DNA of 64,000 bases from SVTX01 sp045542075 (GTDB lineage: Bacteria > Bacillota > Clostridia > Oscillospirales > CAG-272). Shown piece after piece: positions 8,676 through 17,232 of the stretch. The notes under the pieces are model-generated. The model worked only from the letters and a program-made list of their open reading frames with translations, ran no database searches and was not told where the DNA came from. The translations under genes and the position numbers were made by a program. The first letter of the stretch is position 1, and every line of letters starts with the position of its first letter. The stretch is taken from the NCBI GenBank assembly GCA_045542075.1, contig JAZQKI010000023.1, positions 36,012 to 100,011 on the forward strand. The letters run 5' to 3'.

Positions 8676-9404
8676 ATGAAGGTTATCGTAGTAAAGAACT
8701 ACACCGAAATGTCGAAGAAGGCGGCAGAAATGCTTGCCTCAGTTATCAAAAACAAGCCTGATTGCGTGCTTGGACTCGCAACGGGCAGCACCCCCGAGGG
8801 ACTGTATGCAAATCTCGTGGAGCTTTACAAAAACGGCGTGCTTGATTTTTCAAAAGTAAGCTCGGTAAATCTTGACGAATACTATCCGATCTCCCCCGAC
8901 AATGACCAGAGCTATCGCTATTTTATGAATTATCACTTGTTTGATCACGTCAATATTGATAAAAAGAACACTCACGTCCCCAATGGAATGGCAGACGACG
9001 CAGAAGCAGCCTGCAAGGCTCATGAGGACACGATAGATAGGCTCGGCGGAATGGATATCCAGGTGCTCGGCATCGGTCAGAACGGACATATCGGCTTTAA
9101 CGAGCCGACAGATAACCCCGTCCCCTTCACTCACGTGGAAAAGCTGACGGAAAGCACCATAAAGGCAAACGCGAGATTTTTCGAGTCCGAGGCCGACGTT
9201 CCCACGCACTCTCTGACGATGGGAATACAGAGCATACTCAAGGCTCGCAGCATAGTGGTTCTTGCCTCGGGAAGCTCCAAGGCAAAAGCCATACACGCGA
9301 TGCTTATGGAGGATCCCTCTCCCCGTTGCCCCGCGTCTCTCCTTCACTCGCACCCCGACGTGACAGTCATCTGCGACGAGGATGCGTATAGTCTCTGTAA
9401 ATGA
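8676..9404 (+). CDS. nagB: Glucosamine-6-phosphate deaminase
   Basis: A 242-residue NagB converting glucosamine-6-phosphate to fructose-6-phosphate and ammonia. Visible: the substrate-phosphate loop GLATGSTPEGLY, the catalytic-Asp block NLDEYYP and the signature GIGQNGHIGFNEP. Length matches the short Bacillota type without the allosteric extension. It follows serA by 17 bp, so it probably shares the transcript although its pathway is unrelated. nagA is not nearby. The released ammonia is of interest given the ammonia-dependent-looking CarA and GuaA in this window. Confidence 0.96.
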   Translation: MKVIVVKNYTEMSKKAAEMLASVIKNKPDCVLGLATGSTPEGLYANLVELYKNGVLDFSKVSSVNLDEYYPISPDNDQSYRYFMNYHLFDHVNIDKKNTHVPNGMADDAEAACKAHEDTIDRLGGMDIQVLGIGQNGHIGFNEPTDNPVPFTHVEKLTESTIKANARFFESEADVPTHSLTMGIQSILKARSIVVLASGSSKAKAIHAMLMEDPSPRCPASLLHSHPDVTVICDEDAYSLCK

Positions 9405-9409
9405 TATTG

Positions 9410-9445
9410 AAAACGGCATTTGCGCTTGCAATTGCCGTTTTTTGT
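9410..9445 (+). terminator. Terminator after nagB
   Basis: Hairpin with arms AAAACGGCATTTGC/GCAATTGCCGTTTT (one mismatch) ending in a run of T. Confidence 0.85.
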
Positions 9446-9495
9446 TCGCCCACGGGATAGCCTTTCCCCACTAAACAATCAAATTCTTTTGAATA

Positions 9496-9524
9496 TTGAC
9501 ACATCTCTCGAAAAGTGCTATAAT
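9496..9524 (+). promoter_or_regulatory. Sigma-A promoter of ktrB-ktrA
   Basis: TTGACA and TATAAT with a 17 bp spacer, 32 bp before the ktrB start. Confidence 0.88.
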
Positions 9525-9556
9525 ATACCTATAAATTTTCAAAGGAGGGCTTGAAT

Positions 9557-10918
9557 ATGAAGACGAGAGGCAAATTTTCTCTGTCAACGGCGCAGATAAT
9601 TCTGTTCAGCTTTATTATTGCCGTCCTTGTTGGAAGTCTTCTGCTGTGGCTGCCGATAAGCTCGGCTGACGGCAAGAGCGTGCCTTATATAGATGCCCTA
9701 TTCACCGCCACCACGGCAACCTGCGTAACGGGGCTTGTCACTCTGCCAACCGTCAGCACCTGGAGTGTTTTCGGTCAGATAGTAATTCTCTTACTGATAC
9801 AGATAGGCGGTCTTGGAGTCATAACCGTTATGTCGGGCTTTATGCTTGCCCTTCATCGCAAGATGGGGCTTGGCGACAGGCTTCTCATTCAGGACGCGTT
9901 CAACCTGAACACGCTCTCCGGCCTTACATCGTTTATAAAAAAGGTCATAATCGGCACGTTTATCGTCGAGGGCGTTGGCGCCCTGCTTTATATGACAGTA
10001 TTTATACCCGACTTCGGCGCAAAGGGTATCTGGATATCAATTTTCAATTCCGTTTCCGCCTTCTGCAACGCGGGAATCGATATAATAGCAACGGACAGCC
10101 TCTGCTCCTACGCCACCAATCCCATAACAAACATAGTCACTTGCTTGCTTATAGTTCTCGGCGGTATAGGCTATATCGTGTGGTGGGATCTCGCGAGAGT
10201 GCTTCCCGAGTTCAGAAAAAAAGGTCTCAAATTCCTGCGCTCGCTCACGCTGCACAGCAAGATCGCAATATGCGCGACCTTGATTCTGATATTTGCGGGC
10301 GGAGCGTTGATATTTGCCTTTGAATACAATAACCCCGCAACCATCGGGGATATGTCTTTGTTTGATAAGATACAGATCAGCCTTTTCCAATCCGTTACTA
10401 CGAGGACCGCAGGCTTTGCGTCCCTTCCGCAGGAAAATCTGACCAACGCCTCGTCAATTGTTTGCCTTGTGCTTATGTTTATAGGCGGATCTCCCGTGGG
10501 AACCGCGGGCGGTATAAAGACCGTCACCGTCGCCGTACTTTTCGCCTCTGCATACTCAACGGTTCTCGGCAAGGAGGAGGTATCTCTCTTCGGACGGAAT
10601 ATCTCACGAGAGGCTTTAAGAAAATCCGTCGCTGTCCTTGGCGCATCGTTTTCAATAATGCTTATCGCGACCCTTGCCCTGTCGGCTTGCACGGATGCCT
10701 CGGTAATAGACGTTCTTTATGAAACTGTAAGCGCTACGGCAACCGTCGGACTTACCCGAGGAATAACCTCAACTCTCAACGTTGCAGGTAAGATGATAAT
10801 TATTTTTACTATGTATCTCGGACGTGTGGGCCCTATATCTCTCGCGTTTGCGTTAAATGTTAAGAAAAGAAGCCAGAACATAATAAAAAATCCCTCTGAG
10901 GACATCAGCGTGGGATAA
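9557..10918 (+). CDS. ktrB: Potassium uptake channel subunit, TrkH/KtrB family
   Basis: A 453-residue membrane K+ translocating subunit. Four pore-loop filters typical of the family are visible in order: TATCVTGL, FCNAGI, TTRTAGF and TVGLTRG, each between two hydrophobic helices. GGAGGGC precedes the ATG at 9557. It is followed 15 bp later by the cytosolic RCK gate subunit, forming a KtrAB/TrkAH pair. Ion selectivity (K+ or Na+-coupled) cannot be settled by eye. Confidence 0.93.
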   Translation: MKTRGKFSLSTAQIILFSFIIAVLVGSLLLWLPISSADGKSVPYIDALFTATTATCVTGLVTLPTVSTWSVFGQIVILLLIQIGGLGVITVMSGFMLALHRKMGLGDRLLIQDAFNLNTLSGLTSFIKKVIIGTFIVEGVGALLYMTVFIPDFGAKGIWISIFNSVSAFCNAGIDIIATDSLCSYATNPITNIVTCLLIVLGGIGYIVWWDLARVLPEFRKKGLKFLRSLTLHSKIAICATLILIFAGGALIFAFEYNNPATIGDMSLFDKIQISLFQSVTTRTAGFASLPQENLTNASSIVCLVLMFIGGSPVGTAGGIKTVTVAVLFASAYSTVLGKEEVSLFGRNISREALRKSVAVLGASFSIMLIATLALSACTDASVIDVLYETVSATATVGLTRGITSTLNVAGKMIIIFTMYLGRVGPISLAFALNVKKRSQNIIKNPSEDISVG

Positions 10919-10933
10919 AGAAAGGATGTTTTT

Positions 10934-11584
10934 ATGAGTATAAATCAGACTTATGCAGTATTTGGTCTTGGCAGGTACGGCTTGGCCGTTGCCAAGGAGC
11001 TTGTAGGCAGCGGCGCAGAGGTGCTTGCTGTCGATATTGATGAGAGCATAGTCAATATAGCGGCAGCGCAGATCCCCGTCTGCAAATGCGCCGACGTCAC
11101 TGACCCCGAGGTGCTTTCCCGCCTTGGAATAGGAAATGTGGACACCATCATTATCGCTATGGCGGAAAATCTTGAGGCAAGCGTGCTCACGACCATGCTT
11201 TGTAAGGAGGCAGGAGTTAAGACCGTTATCGCCAAGTGCGCCAACGAAACGCACAAAAAGATCCTTTTGCGCGTGGGTGCGGATAAGGTCGTATTCCCCG
11301 AGAGCGAGTCGGGAGCAAGACTTGCGAAGAACCTGCTCTCGTCCGGCTTTGTCGATATGATAGAGCTTGCGAGAAACGTGTCCATGATAGAGCTTGACGT
11401 CAAGGAAGAATGGGTGGGTAAAAATCTGCTTGAGCTTAACCTCAGAAAGAAATATTCTATAAACATCGTAGCGATCCGCTCGCGTGACAGCGTGCGCATC
11501 GAGATAAATCCCGAAATTCCCCTTGAGGCAGACGAAAAGCTTATCGTTATCGCGAACACGTCAAAGCTGAGTAAGTTGAAGTAA
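10934..11584 (+). CDS. ktrA: Potassium uptake regulatory subunit, KtrA/TrkA (RCK domains)
   Basis: A 216-residue cytosolic gating protein. The N-terminal Rossmann fold starts with FGLGRYGLAVA near residue 10 and the acidic strand end VDID near 35, which binds nucleotide. A C-terminal RCK_C domain covers about 135-216. It forms a ring under the KtrB dimer and opens it in response to ATP/ADP or NAD(H). AAAGGATG precedes the ATG. The operon ends at the terminator at 11587. Confidence 0.93.
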   Translation: MSINQTYAVFGLGRYGLAVAKELVGSGAEVLAVDIDESIVNIAAAQIPVCKCADVTDPEVLSRLGIGNVDTIIIAMAENLEASVLTTMLCKEAGVKTVIAKCANETHKKILLRVGADKVVFPESESGARLAKNLLSSGFVDMIELARNVSMIELDVKEEWVGKNLLELNLRKKYSINIVAIRSRDSVRIEINPEIPLEADEKLIVIANTSKLSKLK

Positions 11585-11586
11585 TA

Positions 11587-11618
11587 AAAACGGCATTTGC
11601 TTTTGCAAATGCCGTTTT
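11587..11618. terminator. Bidirectional terminator between ktrA and the thioesterase gene
   Basis: Perfect 14 bp arms (AAAACGGCATTTGC/GCAAATGCCGTTTT) with A and T tracts on both sides; it overlaps the stop codon of the converging gene by 2 bp. Confidence 0.88.
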
Positions 11619-12348
11619 ATATTTTTGAAAGCTTAACAATCGCCTCAAGGCATGTCTCGCCTGCAGAATTTGTTGTCTTAAGCTCAAAAAATCCGTCCTC
11701 GCGCAGACCTCTGTTGACCGTCAATGTAGCGCCAAGCGGCGCTTCCTTGAGATATGACAGCGACATTTCCGACACATATTTTTCCTGCATGTCGGGCAAA
11801 AAGTCGCAAAGCATATCGGGGTAATTTGTGTTATTCATGTGCATATTGTAGTCTATGTCCGAGTAGAAAATTGTCCTCTCTCCGACTTTTTCAAGCACCT
11901 CGCCCTTGCCTATTCTCGCTCTCGGGGGCAAAATCGCCGCATCTATCGGCTCGTCGTAGGGGAAATTATCCCTTTGCAGGCGGTCCGCCTTTACGAGAGC
12001 CTTATTGTGTATATCAACAAGCGCCCACGTGCTTGAGGCACGCGCCACTATCTCGCCGTCAGCTCTCATCTCAAAAAATCTCAAAAACGAGTAGCCCTTT
12101 GCCTCCTTGCACCACGTGCTGACCTCTATTTTCTTATATGCGGTCACAGGTTTTATTATCTTCATTGAAAGCTGGCTCAGAATAAATCCGACGCCCTCTT
12201 TGTCTCTCAGCTCGTCGAGCGGCATGCCAAACTCCGCGCACTGAATATTTGCAGTTTCCTGAAAATACATAAGTATCTTGCTCGTCCGCAGAACTCTGTT
12301 TGAGTCCGTGTCGTGCCATTTTGTCGTATATGTATGCGTAAATTTCAT
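11617..12348 (-). CDS. Acyl-ACP thioesterase (FatA/FatB-like)
   Basis: A 243-residue double hot-dog thioesterase that releases fatty acids from acyl-ACP. The first domain starts with the family-like TYTTKWHDTDSN. The second has the catalytic pair in YNMHMNN (Asn168, His170). The ATG at 12348 gives the usual family N-terminus but has a poor ribosome site. A GTG at 12381 with GATGAGGT almost touching it is the alternative and would add 11 residues. Chain-length preference is unknown. Confidence 0.85.
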   Translation of the reverse strand: MKFTHTYTTKWHDTDSNRVLRTSKILMYFQETANIQCAEFGMPLDELRDKEGVGFILSQLSMKIIKPVTAYKKIEVSTWCKEAKGYSFLRFFEMRADGEIVARASSTWALVDIHNKALVKADRLQRDNFPYDEPIDAAILPPRARIGKGEVLEKVGERTIFYSDIDYNMHMNNTNYPDMLCDFLPDMQEKYVSEMSLSYLKEAPLGATLTVNRGLREDGFFELKTTNSAGETCLEAIVKLSKI

Positions 12349-12465
12349 AATTTCTCGGAAAGCTTTTTCAAGCCATTCCACACCTCATCAAAATGTTTTC
12401 CTTCCCGTCTATCCGATTATAAACGGAACCTATGCCCTTTTATTCGGGAAGGTTTTTAGAAGGGG

Positions 12466-12502
12466 TGTGGGGAAACCTTTTCTCGAAAAAGGTTTCCCCA
12501 CA
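12466..12502. terminator. Strong hairpin downstream of fba
   Basis: Arms TGTGGGGAAACCTTTT/AAAAGGTTTCCCCACA around a four-base loop, 9 bp from the fba stop. No clean T-tract follows on the minus strand, so it could also protect mRNA 3' ends. Confidence 0.6.
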
Positions 12503-12510
12503 TATTCCCA

Positions 12511-13470
12511 TTAAAGTGTATTCGAAGATCCAAGAACGTTCTTGATCTTATGCTGAACCATCTTCTTAACTTCTTCTCTACCCACCTTGAGATACTCACG
12601 GGGATCAAATGCCTCGGGCTTATTTGTGAGCACGCGGCGGATACCTGCGGTCATAGCGAGACGGATATCGGAGTCGATATTGATCTTACAAACAGCCATC
12701 TTAGCTGCGCGACGGAGCTGCTCCTCGGGGATACCAACTGCGTCGGGAAGCTTACCACCGATAGAATTTATCTCGGAAACGCATTCGTGAGCAACGCTGG
12801 ACGCGCCGTGGAGAACGATCGGGAACTCGGGAAGACGCTTGCCGACCTCCTCAAGAATATCAAAGCGGAGCGGAGGGGGAACGAGAACGCCGTTCTCATT
12901 TCTCGTGCACTGCTTTGCGGTGAACTTGTACGCGCCGTGGGATGTACCGATAGAGATAGCGAGAGAGTCAACGCCCGTACGTGAAACGAACTCCTCAACC
13001 TCCTCGGGACGAGTGTAAGAGGAATGCTCTGCGACAACGTCATCTTCAACACCCGCGAGAACGCCAAGCTCGCCCTCAACTACCGCGCCGTGAGCGTGAG
13101 CATACTCAACGACCTTCTTTGTGAGCGCGATGTTGTCCTCAAAGGAGTGGTGGGAGCCGTCGATCATAACGGATGTAAAGCCGCCGTCGATACAGGACTT
13201 GCAGATCTCAAAGTCTGCGCCGTGGTCAAGGTGAAGCGCAAGGTCTATTCCGCTGTCCTTAACTGCCGCGTTTGCGAGAGCCATGAGGTATTCGTGCTTT
13301 GCGTACTTGCGCGCGCCCGCAGATACCTGAAGGATAACGGGAGACTGCTCCTCAGCAGCCGCCTCGGTTATAGCCTGGATTATTTCCATATTGTTGATGT
13401 TGAATGCGCCTATCGCGTATCCGCCTGCGTAGGCCTTTTTGAACATTTCTTTAGTAGTTACGAGTGCCAT
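12511..13470 (-). CDS. fba: Fructose-1,6-bisphosphate aldolase, class II
   Basis: A 319-residue zinc-dependent aldolase that splits fructose-1,6-bisphosphate in glycolysis. Visible: AFNINNMEIIQA near residue 22, the zinc and substrate block LHLDHGADFE near 80, GELG near 135, and the HGASSV zinc-histidine segment near 220. GAAAGGA precedes the ATG. It has its own promoter at 13511-13539. Codon use is strongly biased, fitting a highly expressed glycolytic gene. Confidence 0.96.
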   Translation of the reverse strand: MALVTTKEMFKKAYAGGYAIGAFNINNMEIIQAITEAAAEEQSPVILQVSAGARKYAKHEYLMALANAAVKDSGIDLALHLDHGADFEICKSCIDGGFTSVMIDGSHHSFEDNIALTKKVVEYAHAHGAVVEGELGVLAGVEDDVVAEHSSYTRPEEVEEFVSRTGVDSLAISIGTSHGAYKFTAKQCTRNENGVLVPPPLRFDILEEVGKRLPEFPIVLHGASSVAHECVSEINSIGGKLPDAVGIPEEQLRRAAKMAVCKINIDSDIRLAMTAGIRRVLTNKPEAFDPREYLKVGREEVKKMVQHKIKNVLGSSNTL

Positions 13471-13510
13471 ACTAAAATTCCTTTCAAAAGAATAAGTTTT
13501 TTAACAATTT

Positions 13511-13539
13511 ATTTTATCACATCTTTTGAAAAAAATCAA
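13511..13539 (-). promoter_or_regulatory. Sigma-A promoter of fba
   Basis: Minus-strand TTGATT and TAAAAT with a 17 bp spacer, about 40 bp before the fba ATG. Confidence 0.75.
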
Positions 13540-13573
13540 GTACTCTTTTCAGTTTTCTTTGTTTCCGAACAAA

Positions 13574-14068
13574 TTAAAATGTCTTGTTTTTTCCGTTTTC
13601 CTGCGCTATATCCGACACCGCTCGGCCCTCATCCTGCAAAGCAGCCGCAGGGGACGCAAGCTCCGCCCGATCCGGTGCTTGCGCAGCGGACGTCTGCAAT
13701 GGCGATGTATGAGCCACGCCCGCAAGATTGAGACTGACCGCGATCGCGTTATCCACCTCGCTCATTTTAGCGGGGCTGAGATGCCCCGCCTTTTCCTTGA
13801 GTCGGCGCTTGTCGAGAGTCCGTATCTGTTCAAGCAGTATGACGGAGTCCTTTATAAGTCCCGTAGCCTCCGCGTATATGTCGATATGTGTGGGGAGCTT
13901 TGCCTTGCCTGTTTTTGATGTAATTGCGGCGGCAATCACCGTTGGGCTGTATTTGTTGCCTACGTCGTTTTGAATTATCAGAACGGGGCGGAGTCCACCC
14001 TGCTCGGAGCCTATAACGGGGCTCAGATCGGCGTAAAATATGTCCCCTCTTTTTATGCTCGGTATCAT
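13574..14068 (-). CDS. MazF/PemK family endoribonuclease toxin with C-terminal tail
   Basis: A 164-residue protein whose first 116 residues are a MazF-type mRNA interferase: IKRGDIFYADLSPVIGSEQ followed by GLRPVLIIQND, then the TSKTGK and THIDI strands. The remaining 48 residues are low-complexity Ala/Ser/Gln-rich, unlike the compact family. AAGGAAG precedes the ATG. No MazE-like antitoxin lies upstream; the neighbour is a membrane-anchored protein 111 bp away. Clostridia often carry such solitary MazF genes. Whether it is toxic here cannot be judged. Confidence 0.85.
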   Translation of the reverse strand: MIPSIKRGDIFYADLSPVIGSEQGGLRPVLIIQNDVGNKYSPTVIAAAITSKTGKAKLPTHIDIYAEATGLIKDSVILLEQIRTLDKRRLKEKAGHLSPAKMSEVDNAIAVSLNLAGVAHTSPLQTSAAQAPDRAELASPAAALQDEGRAVSDIAQENGKNKTF

Positions 14069-14179
14069 TTTCTCGCTTCCTTCTTTCAGAATTTGTATTT
14101 TGATTTTTGACTCAAATACATACCCTTAAACAAAAAACGGAAAATTTTGTTTTGCTTAAAAGCTTGCAAGCTGCGCAAA

Positions 14180-14959
14180 CTAAAAATATCCCTTACGGAA
14201 CACACGCGGAAGAAATATCGGAAACAGTGAAAGAAGCCCTGCTGCCGTTTCAAAACAAAGCAAAGCGGCAAGCAGCTTTCGAAAGAAACCGCCCTTTTGG
14301 CTTTGCGGCGGACCTGTGTCGGACGGATACTCTGACACGGACTCTGTATTTTCGGCAATCTCCTCCGTGGGTCGTTCCGCGGAGGGATGACTCTGCTCCG
14401 ATGATGAAGGCGACTCTGTCGGATGTTCGACAAAGCTATCTGTGGGTAGCTCCGACAAGTCCGGGTCAATGCGCAAGCCTGAAAGTAGAATGTTTTGAGA
14501 TAATATCCTGTTATCCTCAAAATATACAGCCGAAGACTTTGTGGGCAGAGACAATATAAACTCGATTTCTCCGTCATAACCATCGAGCGGCAAAAAGCAC
14601 AAGGTCGCGATCCTGCCGCCGATCTCCGAATTTTCCTCGCCCCAGAGCAGCAGTCGAATTCTGCCCTCTCCGAGCGAGCAATCAAATTCAAGAGATTTCA
14701 GCGCATCCCCGCGCTCACATGAGCAGATCATTGTTTTTGCGGGGTCGTAGGTTATGTCAAGCTCCAAGCCGCAAAGCATGGATCCTTGCGGTGAAAACAT
14801 TATTTTCAATATAAAAATGCCCGAGCTATCATCCATTGCGCCCTCAAGATAAATTCGCGGCTGTATGTCCTGCGCGCGGATACAGATCAGTCGCGAGGAT
14901 ATAAGAATAGGTAAAATCAGCGCAAAAAGAAAAAAGACGGCTTTTTTGCATTTGCTCAC
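14180..14959 (-). CDS. Membrane-anchored protein with a cohesin-like domain
   Basis: A 259-residue exported protein. The GTG at 14959 is chosen because AAGGAGG lies 5 nt before it; upstream in-frame ATGs lack sites. Residues 1-30 are a signal or anchor helix. Residues 35-150 resemble the beta-sandwich of cohesin-type domains (LCGLELDITYDPAK, then GGRIATLCFLP). A Ser/Pro/Glu/Thr-rich linker of about 60 residues follows, then a C-terminal membrane helix ending in basic residues. The fold call is by pattern only. It precedes mazF on the same strand. Confidence 0.6.
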   Translation of the reverse strand: MSKCKKAVFFLFALILPILISSRLICIRAQDIQPRIYLEGAMDDSSGIFILKIMFSPQGSMLCGLELDITYDPAKTMICSCERGDALKSLEFDCSLGEGRIRLLLWGEENSEIGGRIATLCFLPLDGYDGEIEFILSLPTKSSAVYFEDNRILSQNILLSGLRIDPDLSELPTDSFVEHPTESPSSSEQSHPSAERPTEEIAENTESVSEYPSDTGPPQSQKGGFFRKLLAALLCFETAAGLLSLFPIFLPRVFRKGYF

Positions 14960-15099
14960 GGCGTCCTCCTTTTTTGTGTGAAGCATTGATGATAAAATAT
15001 ATTTTTTACGTCGCGAGCTTATGCGGATATTTTTCGGACTTCGGGGCAAACTAAAATTGGGGACTTCCCTATTAAAGCATAAATTTATTGGAGATAAAT

Positions 15100-15390
15100 A
15101 TGAAAAACAAGACATCAACATTTATCGCGCTTGTATTGGCATGTGTCCTTTGTTCCTTCTGTCTTTCTTCCTGCGGAGGAAACAACACAGACGGAAACAA
15201 CGAAAAGGACTCAACACCCAATTCCACAGAAAAAGCGCCGACATCTCCTTCCGAGATAATGTCAGAGGTAGTTGACGATATAACTCCCGATCCCAAGAAC
15301 GGCAGAACGGTCGACGAGAACTCTGACGAATACACTGCCGACGAAAAGGACGGCCACGGCTTTATGTCGGACATGTTTGGCGGAAAATAA
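15100..15390 (+). CDS. Small lipoprotein
   Basis: A 96-residue exported protein. A signal peptide with lipobox LSSC is followed by a disordered, Asn/Asp/Glu/Ser-rich chain with no recognisable fold. TTGGAGAT precedes the ATG at 15100, so an in-frame TTG 12 nt upstream is rejected. It stands alone between a divergent gene and a clear terminator. Function unknown. Confidence 0.7.
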   Translation: MKNKTSTFIALVLACVLCSFCLSSCGGNNTDGNNEKDSTPNSTEKAPTSPSEIMSEVVDDITPDPKNGRTVDENSDEYTADEKDGHGFMSDMFGGK

Positions 15391-15396
15391 GTTTTA

Positions 15397-15420
15397 GGGG
15401 CTGATCTCAGCCCCTTTTTT
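15397..15420 (+). terminator. Terminator after the small lipoprotein gene
   Basis: Perfect 8 bp arms GGGGCTGA/TCAGCCCC followed by six T. Confidence 0.9.
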
Positions 15421-15428
15421 ATAAAAGA

Positions 15429-15451
15429 GCGACAGGCAAATTGCCTGTCGC
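15429..15451 (-). terminator. Hairpin downstream of the SDR gene
   Basis: Perfect 23-nt palindrome (arms GCGACAGGCAA/TTGCCTGTCGC) 12 bp beyond the SDR stop, with a T-rich tract following on the minus strand. Confidence 0.75.
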
Positions 15452-15463
15452 AAAGCTTTTTTA

Positions 15464-16228
15464 TTAAAGAGTTGAACCAAAGTCGGTGACAATTGTCTGT
15501 CCCGTAATTGCTCTTGACTCGTCGGATGCGAAGAACAAAAGCATATTTGCCACGTCGTCAGGCATGCAGGGCTGTACCTTGAGGTCGTTGTGCTTCATCA
15601 TCTGTCCAAAGATGTTCATATCCATATTGGCAGGGCTCATTCCCGCAACCATAGGAGTCACGATGGTGCCGGGACAAAGCGCGTTACAACGCACGTTTGT
15701 TCCTACAAAGCGGAGCGCGGTATGACGTGTAAGTCCGATAACCGCCGCCTTGGACGCAACGTATGCCGCGCCGCCGCAGCCCATAACACCCGCAACAGAC
15801 GCCACGTTAACGATAGAGCCATAACCCGTCTTTGCCATCTCTGCGGTTATCTCTCGCATCATACACATAGTTCCCTTTGTGTTGATGTCAATAACGCGGT
15901 TCATATCCTCATCGGTGAAGCTGTCGATAGCCTTAAGTCCCTCGTCAAGAACGCCCGCGTTGTTGATAAGAATATCAACCTTGCCAAATGCCTTGAGTGT
16001 TTCGTCAAGCACCTTTTTTGCGTCCTCTGCCTTGGAGATGTCGCTGACAACGGGGAGAACCTCGCCACCTGCCGCGCGTATTTTCTCCGCAACCTCAAGC
16101 AGAGGTGCTTCGCGGCGTGCGGTGATGACCACCTTTGCGCCCTCCGCGGCAAACTTTACCGCAGTTGCCGCTCCTACACCGGAGTTTCCGCCGGTAATAA
16201 TTGCTACTTTTCCATTCAAACGGTTCAT
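15464..16228 (-). CDS. Short-chain dehydrogenase/reductase
   Basis: A 254-residue classical SDR oxidoreductase. The cofactor motif TGGNSGVG is at 12-19, NNAG at about 89-92, and the catalytic residues are Ser144, Tyr156 and Lys160 (YVASK). The Arg at 38-39 after the second strand suggests NADPH. The closest recognisable types are 3-oxoacyl-ACP reductases and sugar or steroid dehydrogenases; the substrate is unknown. AGGAGG precedes the ATG, with its own promoter upstream. Confidence 0.92.
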   Translation of the reverse strand: MNRLNGKVAIITGGNSGVGAATAVKFAAEGAKVVITARREAPLLEVAEKIRAAGGEVLPVVSDISKAEDAKKVLDETLKAFGKVDILINNAGVLDEGLKAIDSFTDEDMNRVIDINTKGTMCMMREITAEMAKTGYGSIVNVASVAGVMGCGGAAYVASKAAVIGLTRHTALRFVGTNVRCNALCPGTIVTPMVAGMSPANMDMNIFGQMMKHNDLKVQPCMPDDVANMLLFFASDESRAITGQTIVTDFGSTL

Positions 16229-16262
16229 AATTATTATCCTCCTAAATTTTTTCGTTATATAT

Positions 16263-16291
16263 ATTATAACATAAAATCAAAATAAATACAA
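16263..16291 (-). promoter_or_regulatory. Sigma-A promoter of the SDR gene
   Basis: Minus-strand TTGTAT and TATAAT with a 17 bp spacer. Confidence 0.65.
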
Positions 16292-16296
16292 GGGGT

Positions 16297-16322
16297 TAAA
16301 AAAGCGGGAAATAAATCCCGCT
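16297..16322 (-). terminator. Terminator after the radical SAM gene
   Basis: Hairpin AGCGGGA/TCCCGCT followed on the minus strand by TTTTTT. Confidence 0.85.
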
Positions 16323-16328
16323 TTTTGC

Positions 16329-17156
16329 CTATACAAACCTCTGTGCGTAGCCGCATCTGCGACAAAGCTCCTCGGTGGCAACTCCGCGGCTAAAGCCGCA
16401 TACCATAGCCTTGGCGCGCTCGGAGTTAAGAATATCATTTATATCGTCAGTGAATATGTTGCCGAGATTTATCACGCCGTCGCTGTCAAGACAGCACGGC
16501 ACTATAGTTCCGTCGGCGAGAATGCCGAATTGGTCGCGGAGCCCGTAGCAAAAGAACTTATTTCCCTTTACATCCGCCTGACTGTCGGGCCACTCAAAGC
16601 GTTCTCCCCATTCAAGAAATATCTTGTTTTTTATTCTGATGCCGCGCGTGTTCTCTGCCCACTCGCCGTCTATATTTTGGCGGAGCAGAGTCATCGCCAT
16701 CTCATTTCTGCCACCGTCAAAGCCTTTGTTCCACAAGCGGAAAACAACTATTACTCCCATCTTCGCAGCAGCCTTTGCAAAGTCGCAAAGTCCATTTACA
16801 TAAGCCTCGTAGCTCTCGTCCGTGCCGTCCTCAAAGCTGTGCAAGGAGATGTTGACCTTGTGCAGCCACGCGCTCAAAAGCTCAGCTCCGCGTCTGCCGA
16901 GAAGCGTGCCGTTTGTGGTGATAATGGACTTATATCCGCGATCCCCCGCCATCTTTATGAACTCGGGCAGCTGCGGATGAGTCAGCGGCTCGCCCATCAG
17001 GTGATAATATATGTATTTAGTCTTGTCCGTCAGCTTGTCGAGAATTTGCGAGAACTCGTCCGCGCTCATTCTCCGCCCATCCCGCTTGTGCCCGTGACAA
17101 AAGGAGCAGCTCATATTGCAAATATTAGTTATCTCTACGTAGACCTTGCTGTACAT
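16329..17156 (-). CDS. Radical SAM protein with C-terminal SPASM-type cluster domain
   Basis: A 275-residue radical S-adenosylmethionine enzyme. The first 4Fe-4S cluster motif is CxxxCxxC at Cys13, Cys17 and Cys20, followed by HLMGEPLTHP (SAM-binding GEP). The C-terminal part has further cysteines in a SPASM-like spacing (a Cys before YGLRDQFG, VPCC, then CRRC), suggesting auxiliary clusters. Such proteins modify peptides or mature enzymes. No precursor peptide is seen next to it, so the target is unknown. The ATG at 17156 has AAAGGAG. It lies downstream of guaA on the same strand. Confidence 0.88.
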   Translation of the reverse strand: MYSKVYVEITNICNMSCSFCHGHKRDGRRMSADEFSQILDKLTDKTKYIYYHLMGEPLTHPQLPEFIKMAGDRGYKSIITTNGTLLGRRGAELLSAWLHKVNISLHSFEDGTDESYEAYVNGLCDFAKAAAKMGVIVVFRLWNKGFDGGRNEMAMTLLRQNIDGEWAENTRGIRIKNKIFLEWGERFEWPDSQADVKGNKFFCYGLRDQFGILADGTIVPCCLDSDGVINLGNIFTDDINDILNSERAKAMVCGFSRGVATEELCRRCGYAQRFV

Positions 17157-17188
17157 AATTGCTCCTTTCACGAAAGATTTTTATGAAA

Positions 17189-17212
17189 TAGCCTCGCAGC
17201 TGTGCGAGGCTA
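17189..17212 (-). terminator. Hairpin between guaA and the radical SAM gene
   Basis: Palindrome with arms TAGCCTCGCA/TGCGAGGCTA, without a strong T-run, so termination may be partial. Confidence 0.55.
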
Positions 17213-17232
17213 CTTTATGAGGATTTTGGGTA

